Shown here: positions 38,526 through 47,274 of the stretch, in pieces
How the letters are laid out: every line of letters starts with the position of its first letter
How positions within the stretch are numbered: the first letter of the stretch is position 1
Assembly: GCF_002812205.1 (NCBI RefSeq)
Contig: NZ_NPEA01000012.1
Span: 47,406-111,405, forward strand
DNA length: 64,000 nt
Direction: 5' to 3'
Source: Leptospira neocaledonica
Lineage (GTDB): Bacteria > Spirochaetota > Leptospiria > Leptospirales > Leptospiraceae
Position numbers and translations under genes: made by a program
Notes under the pieces: generated by a model
Database searches by the model: none
What the model saw: only the letters and a program-made list of their open reading frames with translations
What the model was told of the DNA's origin: nothing

Positions 38526-38954
38526 TTACTTCTTAGGAGCTGCGCCTAGAGTAACCGCTTCGCCAGTTACTGCAAAGCTAACGATTGCTAGAGGTCCAAG
38601 GAACGGAATTAGAACTGGAGATTTTACATATCCGTAACGCACGTTAATTACCGCGTTAGAACCTAATTCTCTTGCTTTCGCAACTAACTTCTCATTCAAT
38701 TCTTTAGCTAGTTCTTCTGTTTCAGGAAAACGAGCGCCAATTCCTTCCGGACTTGCTCCATAGGCAGAGAAACCGAAAGTTGCAGATCCAAGATTAGTTT
38801 CTTGAATTACGAAAGTTCCTTGGCTCGTATAAGGACCAACATTGTTCCCAGTAGTCACCAAAATAGAAGTAGGGTGTTTAACAGAATAGTTGTATACACA
38901 ATTCATAGAGAATGCAGCAACTAAAGCCAACACTAATACTAGTGATTTTTTCAT
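38526..38954 (-). CDS. small lipoprotein, TRL/YbjQ-like
   Basis: This is a 142-residue protein with the signal MKKSLVLVLALVAAFSMNC (SMNC lipobox). The middle (KLVAKARELGSNAVINVRYGYV, about residues 89-110) resembles the helix-strand unit of YbjQ-type domains, where a similar LGANAVVxVR segment occurs. The C-terminal AIVSFAVTGEAVTL would be the closing strand. It may also fit the TRL-like lipoprotein family. Function is unknown. Confidence 0.7.
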   Translation of the reverse strand: MKKSLVLVLALVAAFSMNCVYNYSVKHPTSILVTTGNNVGPYTSQGTFVIQETNLGSATFGFSAYGASPEGIGARFPETEELAKELNEKLVAKARELGSNAVINVRYGYVKSPVLIPFLGPLAIVSFAVTGEAVTLGAAPKK

Positions 38955-39437
38955 GAAGAAATTTCCTCAAAATTTTAGTAGGAACTAATTGGGCATGTAC
39001 TCAGAATACGTCAACCGATATTATGCAAAGAAATTCAGCGTAAAAAATTGATTTTTCTATAAAAAAGATGTCTGAAATCGATTCTTAACCGGATAGAAAA
39101 TAATCCAGGATTTATTATCCTATATGAGATACACATTTTTTCGTTAAGATTTTTCACATAATTTAGCAAATAAAAAACCCGAAACCCAAACGTAATATCA
39201 TAGAATATTACAATTTCTAATCACATTCAAAAAATTTAATATAAGTTTAAAACTGCACTCAGTATTTTAACGAGTAAGATTTTAAAATATTATGAGAAAT
39301 ATTTTCTACGTAGTCGAAAATGCCATAACCCTGCTGAATTATCGCGTCATCAAAAAATAATTATTACGAAGTATTCAAACATAGAAGAAAGTCCTGGAAA
39401 AAACTTTTTTAGAAAACAAGACTAAAAGGTATTCTAG
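38955..39437. other. AT-rich intergenic region, no gene seen
   Basis: This stretch of about 480 bp between divergent genes is clearly richer in A/T than the surroundings and has stops in all frames. It contains short A and T runs and no repeat-family member. It could hold distal regulatory sites, curvature, or an unrecognised small RNA. Only the promoter just beyond it (39438-39469) is identifiable. Confidence 0.4.
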
Positions 39438-39469
39438 TTGACATATCCCATTTGAGGAACTCTTATATT
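39438..39469 (+). promoter_or_regulatory. promoter of the DUF3015 operon
   Basis: A perfect TTGACA (39438-39443) is followed by TCTTATATT (39461-39469), giving a -10 of TCTTAT at 17-bp or TTATAT at 19-bp spacing. An unusually strong ribosome-binding site (AAGGAAGGAGAGG) lies just before the ATG at 39501. This suggests high expression of the first DUF3015 gene. Confidence 0.55.
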
Positions 39470-39500
39470 CCCCAACTAAAAAGGAAGGAGAGGTTCGTTT

Positions 39501-39998
39501 ATGAAAAAAGAACTTCTATCGATAGGATTGGTCGGATTACTCTGCTTGTCCTCGGGAATTTCAGTCACTGCCGCAGACTACGGTGTAGCTGGTTGCGGGC
39601 TCGGATCTTTAATTTTTAAGGAAAATAAAGGTGGCCAACAACTTTTAGCGGCTACCACAAACGGCCTTCTATCGGGCAACCAAACTTTCGGAATTACTAC
39701 CGGAACTTTGGGATGCGCTACTGATGGATTGGTCCATAAAGAAAAAGTTCAGGAAGTATTTGTTTCCCTCAATTTCAATTCTTTGGAAGCTGAAATGGCA
39801 CAAGGAAAAGGGGAAAAATTAGAAGCACTTTCAGGACTTCTAGGCTGTTCCACAAACGGAACCGCTCAATTGGGAGAATACACTAAATCCAATTTTGATG
39901 TACTGTATACTCAAGAAACCACTCCTTCTTCTTTACTTAGCGCGGTAAAAGACGGAATCAGAAAAGACGCGGCACTCTCTAAGAGCTGCAAAATTTAA
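39501..39998 (+). CDS. DUF3015 exported protein, copy 1
   Basis: This is a 165-residue protein with a cleavable signal peptide (LLSIGLVGLLCLSSGISVTAA). The DUF3015 pattern is clear: AGCGLGSLIFKENKGGQQL, TFGITTGTLGCATDG, LSGLLGCS and a C-terminal SKSCKI, four conserved Cys likely forming two disulfides in the periplasm. The family has no known function. The very strong Shine-Dalgarno suggests abundant product. A paralogue follows 11 bp downstream, and a DUF4105 protein comes next. Confidence 0.88.
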   Translation: MKKELLSIGLVGLLCLSSGISVTAADYGVAGCGLGSLIFKENKGGQQLLAATTNGLLSGNQTFGITTGTLGCATDGLVHKEKVQEVFVSLNFNSLEAEMAQGKGEKLEALSGLLGCSTNGTAQLGEYTKSNFDVLYTQETTPSSLLSAVKDGIRKDAALSKSCKI

Positions 39999-40009
39999 GG
40001 AGATAACTC

Positions 40010-40489
40010 ATGAAAAGAATATTAGCAGTATCTCTATTTTTCGCTCTAGTAGCTTCTCCACTCTATGTGGCTTCCGCTAAACACGGTGCTGCTGGATGCG
40101 GTTTAGGTTCTATCGTAATCACTGAGAACAAAAAAGTTCATCAAGTGATTGCAGCTACCGTAAACGGAACTCTTGGAAACCAAACGTTCGGAATTTCAAC
40201 AGGAACTTTGGGATGTGAGACCAGCGGCTTTACTCAAAAGCAAGCGGAACAACAGATCTTTGTTCACATGAACTTCCAATCTTTGGAGCAAGAATTTGCT
40301 AAAGGTTCCGGAGAGAAAATGGAAGCTTTCGCTTCCTTGATGGGTTGTTCCGATATGGGAACTTTCGGAAAAATAGGAAAAGAGAAATTTTCCGCACTTT
40401 TCGACCAAAACTCTCCTGACTCCTTCTTGGAAAAAATGAGATTCGAAGTAGCAAACAACTCCGCTTTAGTCGGAAGTTGCAAAATCTGA
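40010..40489 (+). CDS. DUF3015 exported protein, copy 2
   Basis: This is a 159-residue paralogue of the preceding gene with the same layout: signal peptide (ILAVSLFFALVASPLYVASA), AGCGLGSIVITENKKVHQV, TFGISTGTLGCETSG, LMGCSDMG and VGSCKI. The four Cys and Gly/Thr blocks are conserved while the intervening regions differ, so the duplication is old. It has its own Shine-Dalgarno (AAGGAG) and is followed by a strong hairpin before the DUF4105 gene. Confidence 0.87.
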   Translation: MKRILAVSLFFALVASPLYVASAKHGAAGCGLGSIVITENKKVHQVIAATVNGTLGNQTFGISTGTLGCETSGFTQKQAEQQIFVHMNFQSLEQEFAKGSGEKMEAFASLMGCSDMGTFGKIGKEKFSALFDQNSPDSFLEKMRFEVANNSALVGSCKI

Positions 40490-40513
40490 TCGATACACCT
40501 TTTAAATAAGGTT

Positions 40514-40544
40514 TATTCCCTTCTCTCAAAAGGAGAAGGGAATA
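40514..40544 (+). terminator. 12-bp hairpin between DUF3015 and DUF4105 genes
   Basis: TATTCCCTTCTC and GAGAAGGGAATA form a perfect 12-bp stem with a 7-nt loop (TCAAAAG), 25 bp after the second DUF3015 stop and 22 bp before the next start. The following bases (TTCGTCC) are not a T run, so it may be a weak terminator, a 3'-stabiliser of the DUF3015 mRNA, or an attenuator lowering downstream expression. Confidence 0.55.
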
Positions 40545-40566
40545 TTCGTCCAATCTAAAATTATAA

Positions 40567-42603
40567 GTGCCAGCCAAATACCATTCTCTTTTTATAATAT
40601 TCTTTCTATTCTCTATCTTCGGAGCCTTTAGCCCGGCTTATGCAACAAGCACGGAAAAGATCTCGGAATACCAAAAATTGGCGGAGACCAAAAAACTTTG
40701 GGAAGATAGATATTGGATACTTCTATTACATTATACTAAAACTACCTTCGGAAACTGGGTGAGCGAGGCGGACTCTTCTTCTTTTTTTCTTTCCAGAGAT
40801 GGGAGAAAAAACCCGGAAGAGGAATTGTTTTCCGCGATCGAAGCCTTTATGACGGAAACTTCCCCTCCTCTGGGAGAAGAAAATTGGATGCATCCGGTGT
40901 GCAAATTTCCGGAAAGGAAAAGATGGATCCAAGAAAAACTTTCCATTCCGGATGGAGATTTTGCAAAGGTGGATTGTTCAAGATTCGAAAAGTGGTTCGC
41001 AACTTTGAACCCAAAAGGTGCAAAGATCATATTCGCTTCTTATTATATGAATGCACCCGCTTCTATCTTCGGCCACACTCTTTTAAAATTAGATTCCGGA
41101 GATCCTAATAGAAAAGAAATATTAGAATATTCGGTAAATTACGCGGCCAACGCGGATCCTGAATCTACGAATGCAATCGTATATTCTATTTTAGGCTTAT
41201 TTGGAGGATATCCCGGGACATTCTCCTTATATCCTTATTATGTTAAGATTGCAGAATATAACGATATCGAAAGTAGAGATCTTTGGGAATATGAACTGGA
41301 TCTTAAAGAGGAAGAAGTCAAAAGAATGACTAGGCATCTCTGGGAATTGGGAGCAGCCACCTTCGATTATTATTTTTTAGATGAGAACTGCTCTTATCAT
41401 CTATTCTCTTTGATGGAAGTAGCGAGGCCCAGTCTTCATTTACGTGATAAGGCTCCTTTTGTGATCCCGGGAGATACGGTTAAAAAATATATGGAACAGG
41501 CAGGTCTCGTAAAAGAGATCAAATACAGACCTTCCCTACATAGTAAAATCATTCAAAAACTCAGAACAATGAACGAGGAAGAAAAAGATCTTTACGAAAG
41601 TGTAATGAAGAATGGAGATATATCCCCTTTGACCAACAAAGAGCCTGATCCCAAAATCAGAACCTCTTTTCTTTCGGATACAATCCTGGACTCTTTTCGT
41701 TACAAAAAAGCAGAAGGAGATTCTCCCAAAGAATGGGACCAGACTTATAAACAATTACTTTTATTCAGGAGTAAACTTCCGACCGATTATCAGGATTCAG
41801 GATATCCTACGATCACTCAAAGCCCTCATGTGGGTCATGGAAGTTCAGCATTATACCATGAAATGGGAATATCCAGTTTGGGAAATTTTTTAGGTTTCGG
41901 TTACAGGGCAGCAGTTCATGATCTTTTGAATACGGACCAAGGTTATATTCCGAATTCTTCGGTGGATTATTTTTCTTTTAAGGCAAGATACTACGAAAAT
42001 TCTAAAAAATTACATCTAGAAGAACTACATATTGTCCGACTTCTCTCATTAACTCCCTATAATTCATTAGGTCGTTCTATTTCTTATTTTGTGGATTCTG
42101 GAGCAGATTCTTCCGTTTATGAGAAAAATAGAAACAAAGAAGATAGAAAACTTTTAGAATGGCAGGCGGCCCTCAGGCCTGAAGATCTATCTTATACACT
42201 TTATAGATTGGATGATGTTTCCAAATCCGAAAAATATGAAAGAGTCACAAACGCAAATTTAGAAGCTACTTTTGGTTACAGTTTTCAAGACCAATTTTCG
42301 GAAGGACCAAAACGTTTTTTATTCTCAGCTCAGGCAGGTGCAAAAGTAAGATATAATGGAAAATACGATACGAATGCTGTCGTGGCTCCTCAAATTGCTG
42401 CATATTGGATCGCAAATTTCGATTCCTTTAAAGCAGTGCTGTCTTTGCATTATTATACTTTTTCAGTATACGGGATACCCGACGATTATAAGGCACAATT
42501 AGGATTTCGTTATGCGATTCAGGCCAATCACGAATTAAGATTAGAGGCAAAAGCCCAAAGGAATTATAATGAAGCCAGCTTCTCTTATGTATACCAATTT
42601 TAG
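40567..42603 (+). CDS. DUF4105 (Lnb N-terminal-like) protein
   Basis: This is a 678-residue exported protein starting at GTG 40567 with signal peptide SLFIIFFLFSIFGAFSPAYA. The DUF4105/Lnb domain shows the conserved MNAPASIFGHTLLKLDSG (His, near residue 165) and YFLDENCSYHLFSLMEVA (Cys, near residue 276), a likely Cys-His pair as in papain-like peptidases. The C-terminal 250 residues alternate polar and aromatic strands (RFLFSAQAGAKVRYNG, ending SFSYVYQF) like an outer-membrane barrel. Its placement beside two DUF3015 proteins suggests they act together. The substrate is unknown. Confidence 0.85.
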   Translation: MPAKYHSLFIIFFLFSIFGAFSPAYATSTEKISEYQKLAETKKLWEDRYWILLLHYTKTTFGNWVSEADSSSFFLSRDGRKNPEEELFSAIEAFMTETSPPLGEENWMHPVCKFPERKRWIQEKLSIPDGDFAKVDCSRFEKWFATLNPKGAKIIFASYYMNAPASIFGHTLLKLDSGDPNRKEILEYSVNYAANADPESTNAIVYSILGLFGGYPGTFSLYPYYVKIAEYNDIESRDLWEYELDLKEEEVKRMTRHLWELGAATFDYYFLDENCSYHLFSLMEVARPSLHLRDKAPFVIPGDTVKKYMEQAGLVKEIKYRPSLHSKIIQKLRTMNEEEKDLYESVMKNGDISPLTNKEPDPKIRTSFLSDTILDSFRYKKAEGDSPKEWDQTYKQLLLFRSKLPTDYQDSGYPTITQSPHVGHGSSALYHEMGISSLGNFLGFGYRAAVHDLLNTDQGYIPNSSVDYFSFKARYYENSKKLHLEELHIVRLLSLTPYNSLGRSISYFVDSGADSSVYEKNRNKEDRKLLEWQAALRPEDLSYTLYRLDDVSKSEKYERVTNANLEATFGYSFQDQFSEGPKRFLFSAQAGAKVRYNGKYDTNAVVAPQIAAYWIANFDSFKAVLSLHYYTFSVYGIPDDYKAQLGFRYAIQANHELRLEAKAQRNYNEASFSYVYQF

Positions 42604-43444
42604 ATATATCTACTATTCCATTCTTATTCTATTTTTATTAGGCAATTGTTCATCTATGTTATTCCATCCTACAAGGGAAATGTATATCCCTCCCGAAAAA
42701 ATGGGATTTCAACCCGAGAAACTTTCGCTACGAATGAAAGATGGAACGAATATCAAAGTTTGGATTTTCAAACCCTCTAAGATAAAGGCCAAGGCGAGCA
42801 TTCTTCAGTTCCATGGAAACGGGGACAATATGTCCAGCCACTATATCAGTCTTGTGTGGCTTGTAGAAAAAGGTTACGAATTGGTGGTCTGGGATTATAG
42901 AGGTTACGGAGATTCGGAAGGAGAAGCGGAGAAGGAACCTATATTAGAAGATTCTAAAGAAGTTTTGAAATTTCAACAAAATCGGGCAAAAGAACTGGGA
43001 ATTCCTTGGATTGTCTACGGACAGAGTATGGGAGGAGCACTTGCGATAAGATCCGTAGGAGAAATGCAAAATAAAGAAGGGTTATTACTAGTCGTCGGTG
43101 ACGGCACTTTTGCCTATTATTCTCATGTCGCTAAAACCGTCGCCGAAAGAGTGTTTTTCTTTCCTATAGGTCAATTGGTCGGAATTTTCTTCTCGGATCA
43201 TTTAAGTCCCGGTGAAGTAGTGAGCCAAATTTCTCCTGTAAAACTATTAATAGTACATGGAACGCAAGACCAGATCGTTTCCTATCCGAATGGGATGGAA
43301 CTTTTCCAGAAAGCGAAAGATCCTAAAATTTTCTGGGAGATCAAAGGTGCAGGACACTTAGATTGGACGGAGATGGGAAGATCAAAAGGGGCAAAAAATT
43401 TTCAGAACTATCTAGAAGAGCTGATTTCTCATTGGAATCCTTAG
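42569..43444 (+). CDS. alpha/beta-hydrolase lipoprotein
   Basis: This is a 291-residue protein starting at ATG 42569 behind AAGGA, overlapping the DUF4105 gene by 35 bp. The hydrophobic leader ends in LLGNC (lipobox). The alpha/beta-hydrolase domain has ILQFHGNGDN (oxyanion region), VVWDYRGYGDSEG, the nucleophile elbow VYGQSMGGALA near residue 150, LIVHGTQDQIVSY (acid) and GAGHLDW (His), resembling BEM46/FSH-type serine hydrolases. It is probably an inner- or outer-membrane anchored esterase or peptidase. It ends 4 bp inside the convergent lipoprotein gene. Confidence 0.85.
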   Translation: MKPASLMYTNFRYIYYSILILFLLGNCSSMLFHPTREMYIPPEKMGFQPEKLSLRMKDGTNIKVWIFKPSKIKAKASILQFHGNGDNMSSHYISLVWLVEKGYELVVWDYRGYGDSEGEAEKEPILEDSKEVLKFQQNRAKELGIPWIVYGQSMGGALAIRSVGEMQNKEGLLLVVGDGTFAYYSHVAKTVAERVFFFPIGQLVGIFFSDHLSPGEVVSQISPVKLLIVHGTQDQIVSYPNGMELFQKAKDPKIFWEIKGAGHLDWTEMGRSKGAKNFQNYLEELISHWNP

Positions 43445-43980
43445 TTTTCGGAAGACTTCCAATACATTCTTTTCTCTTCTAATAAAGATCTAAGTGCATC
43501 TTCCTGTTTAGATTCTTGGATAAATAGATCAGGCAAGGAGAAGTTCCCTGTATTATAAAGTTCAACGGATAAGAATGAAATCTTACCTTCTTTCGCAAAA
43601 AATACTTTCTCGAAATCTCTACATTTAAGCGCATAAAACCCTGGGCTCAACTCCAAGATCCTATATTCCCCGGAATCTAATTTGAAGTTTTGGAATAAAC
43701 TACGATTTCCTTCTTTGAAAGATCCCGGATATTTATACAATTCGATACCGAATGCGAATAAGGACTGTGCTTCTCTTTGTGGTCTAAGCACATAAACTAA
43801 AGCCTTATCCTCTTTTACTTTCTTCAGTTGATCAAATCTCTGAGGGCTTGTACAAAATCCAAACCCTGAAACCAGCCCAATACAAAATAAGAAGGTTCTA
43901 AAGCGGGTAATGCCCTGAAAAAATCTGGTAGCTCCTTGGGCTCTCCAGTTAAAATTGACCTTAATTCGAGGATTTTGCAT
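43441..43980 (-). CDS. putative lipoprotein, unknown
   Basis: This is a 179-residue protein if started at ATG 43980. A hydrophobic segment (FLFCIGLVSGFGFC, about residues 30-45) ends in a possible lipobox Cys, but the preceding N-terminal region is long for a signal peptide. No other start lies nearer. The mature part has strands such as KALVYVLRPQREAQSLFAF and looks like DUF2846-type lipoprotein folds, which is a weak resemblance. Its start overlaps head-on with the start of the plus-strand gene at 43979. Confidence 0.55.
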   Translation of the reverse strand: MQNPRIKVNFNWRAQGATRFFQGITRFRTFLFCIGLVSGFGFCTSPQRFDQLKKVKEDKALVYVLRPQREAQSLFAFGIELYKYPGSFKEGNRSLFQNFKLDSGEYRILELSPGFYALKCRDFEKVFFAKEGKISFLSVELYNTGNFSLPDLFIQESKQEDALRSLLEEKRMYWKSSEN

Positions 43981-44422
43981 GAAAATTGAGTTCACACCCG
44001 AGCAGTACGAAACCTTACTAAAATCCATCGCGATCTCCAGTTGGATGATCAATGCTTTTAACGAAGGTGACGAGGAATTAAATTCCTATGCCGAACTCGA
44101 GCAATACATACTTTCCTTTGCAAAAGATTTTGGGAAGCAGGAATTCGTGGACTATGATGCCGCTGACGACGTATACTTCCCTACTCGCAAATTCGAAGAT
44201 CAAACGGATATATTCGATATCATCTCGGATTACGATAATGAATTATTCTGGGATGAACTGATCCACAGAATGGCCAGAAGAGATTTCCTGCAGGAATACG
44301 GAGAAACAGGCGTAGCTTCTATGGCGATAGAAGAACGAATCGAAAAAGAAGCTCCTTATATCAGCAAATATGAAGAGATATTTACCAACCAAGGTTTGGA
44401 GAATATAGACATTCGTCCTTAA
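43979..44422 (+). CDS. conserved hypothetical acidic protein
   Basis: This is a 147-residue, very acidic, helical cytoplasmic protein (KIEFTPEQYETLLKSIAIS at the N-terminus). It has no signal peptide, membrane segment or recognised motif. The start is ATG 43979, preferred over an upstream in-frame codon at 43955. It is followed 3 bp later by the RlmD-like gene, so it may be co-expressed with it. Confidence 0.7.
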   Translation: MKIEFTPEQYETLLKSIAISSWMINAFNEGDEELNSYAELEQYILSFAKDFGKQEFVDYDAADDVYFPTRKFEDQTDIFDIISDYDNELFWDELIHRMARRDFLQEYGETGVASMAIEERIEKEAPYISKYEEIFTNQGLENIDIRP

Positions 44423-44425
44423 TCC

Positions 44426-45769
44426 ATGTTTGATCAGGAACCTTTCGGAGTTTTAGAAATTGAGAACCTTCTTCCCAATCTAAGAGGAGAAGGTATATTA
44501 GGAAAAAGAAAAATAGAAATCCCTTATTCTCTTCCTGGAGACGTATACGATGTATACAAATTCGGAAAAAGAAAAGTTTTCTATAAATGGAATCCTACCC
44601 ATTTGGAACCTAGGGTTTCTTCCCCCCGATGCCCAAGTTTTGGAGAATGTGGTGGATGCTCCGGCCAACACCTACCCTATCTGGAACAATTCAAATTAAC
44701 ATCCGAGCCGATCCTAAAAGGATTAGAAAATTTTAATCCGATCAACAAGGGAGTTTCCCCAGCAGAATTTTCTTACTCTTACAGAAATCGTATGGACTTT
44801 GCGGTTTTTCCGGGACGAGTTGTGGGTTTAAGGATGTCTGGAAATTTTAGAAGGATTGTAAAAATAGAGAACTGTTCTATCCAAACAGACTGGGCAAATT
44901 CCGAAATACCTTTATTCCAAAAACTGTTAGAATCTTTTCCCGAATTAGAATATGACCGCAAAAAAGAAACAGGTTATCTAAAATATTTCACACTTCGCAA
45001 ATCCGTTTTTACAGATGACTCCATGAGTATTCTTACATTCACAGAAGACTTCAAAAATGAAGATCTGATGCAGCGTGTAGCAGAAAAAGCAAAAGAGATC
45101 TTAAGCGCTAAAAACATAGTATTCTGTTTTAACAGGAAAAAAGGGGAAATTTCCGCCTCGGGAGAAGCGATCGCAGTCAGAGGAAATATTTATCTGATAG
45201 AAGAGATCTGGGGTAAAAAGTTCAAAATCCCTTTTGACGGATTCTTCCAGCCGAACCCTAAAGAGTTCATTAAAATTTTAGAATTTATTAAATCTAAGAT
45301 CAAACCGGCGGAGAATCTTGCAGATCTTTTTTGTGGGAGTGGATTTTTTTCCATTCTATTCGGAGAAAAATTTTCTAGGATTCTTGGAATCGATATCGTG
45401 CAATCTTCCGTATCAGCAGGCGAGGAGTTCCTACAGGAAGTATTCCCGGACAAAACGATAGAATTTCTGGCATTCGACCTATTTCATAAAAAAGGTCTGG
45501 AGAAAATGTCCTCCGCAAATCTTCCTTGGAAGGATTCCGTAGTGATCGCTGATCCGCCAAGAAGCGGCCTTTCTCCCGAATTATGCGCCTTCTTAAATTC
45601 GAATCCTGTTTCTCAGCTGATCTATATATCCTGTAACCCGGAAAATCTTTTGAGAGACGCTCGCATTTTAGAAGAATCCTACCAAATGGAGGAATTCCTA
45701 CTTTGCGATCCATTCCCTCAAACGCCCCATTTGGAAGCAGTATCCATCTTCTTCCCTAAAAATCGCTGA
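44426..45769 (+). CDS. 23S rRNA uracil-C5-methyltransferase (RlmD/TrmA family)
   Basis: This is a 447-residue SAM-dependent RNA methyltransferase of the RlmC/RlmD/TrmA group. An N-terminal TRAM-like region is followed by the Fe-S cysteines CPSFGECGGCSGQH (about residues 69-82). The SAM site reads DLFCGSGFFSILFGEKF. ADPPRSGLSPE and YISCNPENLLRDARIL hold the catalytic Cys. It would methylate C5 of a uridine in 23S rRNA or tRNA; the exact position is uncertain. It lies 3 bp after the acidic hypothetical gene. Confidence 0.92.
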   Translation: MFDQEPFGVLEIENLLPNLRGEGILGKRKIEIPYSLPGDVYDVYKFGKRKVFYKWNPTHLEPRVSSPRCPSFGECGGCSGQHLPYLEQFKLTSEPILKGLENFNPINKGVSPAEFSYSYRNRMDFAVFPGRVVGLRMSGNFRRIVKIENCSIQTDWANSEIPLFQKLLESFPELEYDRKKETGYLKYFTLRKSVFTDDSMSILTFTEDFKNEDLMQRVAEKAKEILSAKNIVFCFNRKKGEISASGEAIAVRGNIYLIEEIWGKKFKIPFDGFFQPNPKEFIKILEFIKSKIKPAENLADLFCGSGFFSILFGEKFSRILGIDIVQSSVSAGEEFLQEVFPDKTIEFLAFDLFHKKGLEKMSSANLPWKDSVVIADPPRSGLSPELCAFLNSNPVSQLIYISCNPENLLRDARILEESYQMEEFLLCDPFPQTPHLEAVSIFFPKNR

Positions 45770-45829
45770 AGGGAATCCGATTTTTTTTCGATAGTAAGTA
45801 CCAAAGGTATACGAAACCGACAGGTGCCC

Positions 45830-46951
45830 ATGAAACGACTTTCTATCATCACTCTATCAATTTTAATTTTGGCGGTTTGGGGCTGTAATACCGTCATTAT
45901 CCGTCCTTGGAATTCTCCGAATGCTCTCAAAACTTCCGAAAAGATCCGAGTCTTTTTAGGAAAGGCCGAATCCGATCTAATGATCAAAGCGGACGGCGTA
46001 ATTTTCGTATATGATGTGAACGATCTTCTGATCAAACGTGCTTATGATGCGGTTTCTTTAGACGCTAAAAAATTGAAGGCGCCAATCCGTTTCGTAGCGG
46101 ACAATCCAGGTCTGGAATATAAGGGAAGAAAGTTCAGAGGAGAAATTTTACTCCAACCTGATAAAAATGGTAACGTTCTACTTATCAACCGGGTTCCTTT
46201 GGAAGAATACTTGTATTCCGTAGTTCCTTCCGAAGTTCCTGCAGGCTGGCCGACTGAGGCTTTGAAAGCACAAGCAATCTGTTCTAGAACGTATGCAATT
46301 AGAGAGATCCTGAATAAAAAAGATACCGCTTATGATGTGGAATCCACTGTGAATTCACAAGCATACTCAGGAATGGCAAAAGAAAATCCAAGAACCACCC
46401 AGGCAGTTCGTGATACAGAAGGTGTTCTTGCTGTTTACGAAGATGATCCGATTCATATGTTTTTTCATTCCAACAGTGGAGGAAGAACCGAAACTCCTGA
46501 CCAAGTTTGGGGAGGCAAAAGACTTCCTTACTTGGAATCTGTAGCTTCTAGATTTGATGAGGCAGGTGATAATTTCGTTTGGAAAGAAATTTTAAACCAA
46601 GATAAAATGGATCAGACACTTTCTTCCTTAGGTTTGGGTTCCATCCAATCCGTCCAAGTTCTTTCCAGAACTCCTTCCGGTAGAGTGGATCTTTTAGAAG
46701 TGATCGGTAAACAAGGCACTTCTAAAATTAAAGGAAAAGAATTTCGCGGCTTGCTTGGAACTTCCGTGAAATCTCTTCGTTTCGGAATCAAAAGAGAAAG
46801 TGAAGGATTTTTGATCAAGGGTATGGGTGCCGGTCATGGTGTTGGCCTAAGCCAATGGGGAAGTTTCGGTATGGCAAAGCAAAATTTTACCTACGCAGAA
46901 ATCATCCGTCATTATTACCAAGGAATTGAATTCGCGAGGATTACTAGGTAA
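45830..46951 (+). CDS. SpoIID/LytB-domain lipoprotein
   Basis: This is a 373-residue protein with a signal peptide ending in LILAVWGC (lipobox). The SpoIID domain is complete: [37 protein letters not shown] (the catalytic Glu lies in this segment), [18 protein letters not shown] and [20 protein letters not shown]. SpoIID proteins are lytic transglycosylases acting on peptidoglycan glycan strands. In non-sporulating bacteria relatives act in cell-wall turnover. The start is ATG 45830; GTG 45824 is an alternative. Confidence 0.9.
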   Translation: MKRLSIITLSILILAVWGCNTVIIRPWNSPNALKTSEKIRVFLGKAESDLMIKADGVIFVYDVNDLLIKRAYDAVSLDAKKLKAPIRFVADNPGLEYKGRKFRGEILLQPDKNGNVLLINRVPLEEYLYSVVPSEVPAGWPTEALKAQAICSRTYAIREILNKKDTAYDVESTVNSQAYSGMAKENPRTTQAVRDTEGVLAVYEDDPIHMFFHSNSGGRTETPDQVWGGKRLPYLESVASRFDEAGDNFVWKEILNQDKMDQTLSSLGLGSIQSVQVLSRTPSGRVDLLEVIGKQGTSKIKGKEFRGLLGTSVKSLRFGIKRESEGFLIKGMGAGHGVGLSQWGSFGMAKQNFTYAEIIRHYYQGIEFARITR

Positions 46952-47225
46952 GTCACAGAGTTGAAAGAGACTCAGAGTTATTTCCACGCGGAGACACAAA
47001 GGCGCAGAGGGTTTAATTGTGGCGTGTAGGAGTTCTTACTCCTCCGTGACTCTGTGCCTCTGTGTGAATATTCCCTGTGTCTCTTTTTTCTCTGTGACTT
47101 ATTCCCCAAACTTATTTTAAATCTATATAACTATTATATTCTTTCATAAATCCGCACTCCTCTCTCTGTGACTTAGTGCCTCTGTGTGAAAATTTCCCTG
47201 TGCCTCTTTTACCTCCGTGCCTCTT
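46952..47225. repeat. CTCTGTG-family intergenic repeat, copy 3 (compound)
   Basis: A left arm (GTCACAGAG from 46952 and GAGACACAAAGGCGCAGAG from 46991) is followed by two right-arm copies at 47044-47098 and 47161-47225, each with TGTGACT(T/C)..GTGCCTCTGTGTGAA and a CCTGTGYCTCTTTT tail. Between them lies an AT-rich spacer. An internal GTGTAGGAGTTCTTACTCC (47024-47042) resembles the ATGTAGG family. It fills the gap between the SpoIID gene and the ABC transporter. Confidence 0.65.
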
Positions 47226-47274
47226 ACACCCTTCTTTTCCTTGCGTCCTCTTATAGAGAATACAAAATAGGACC

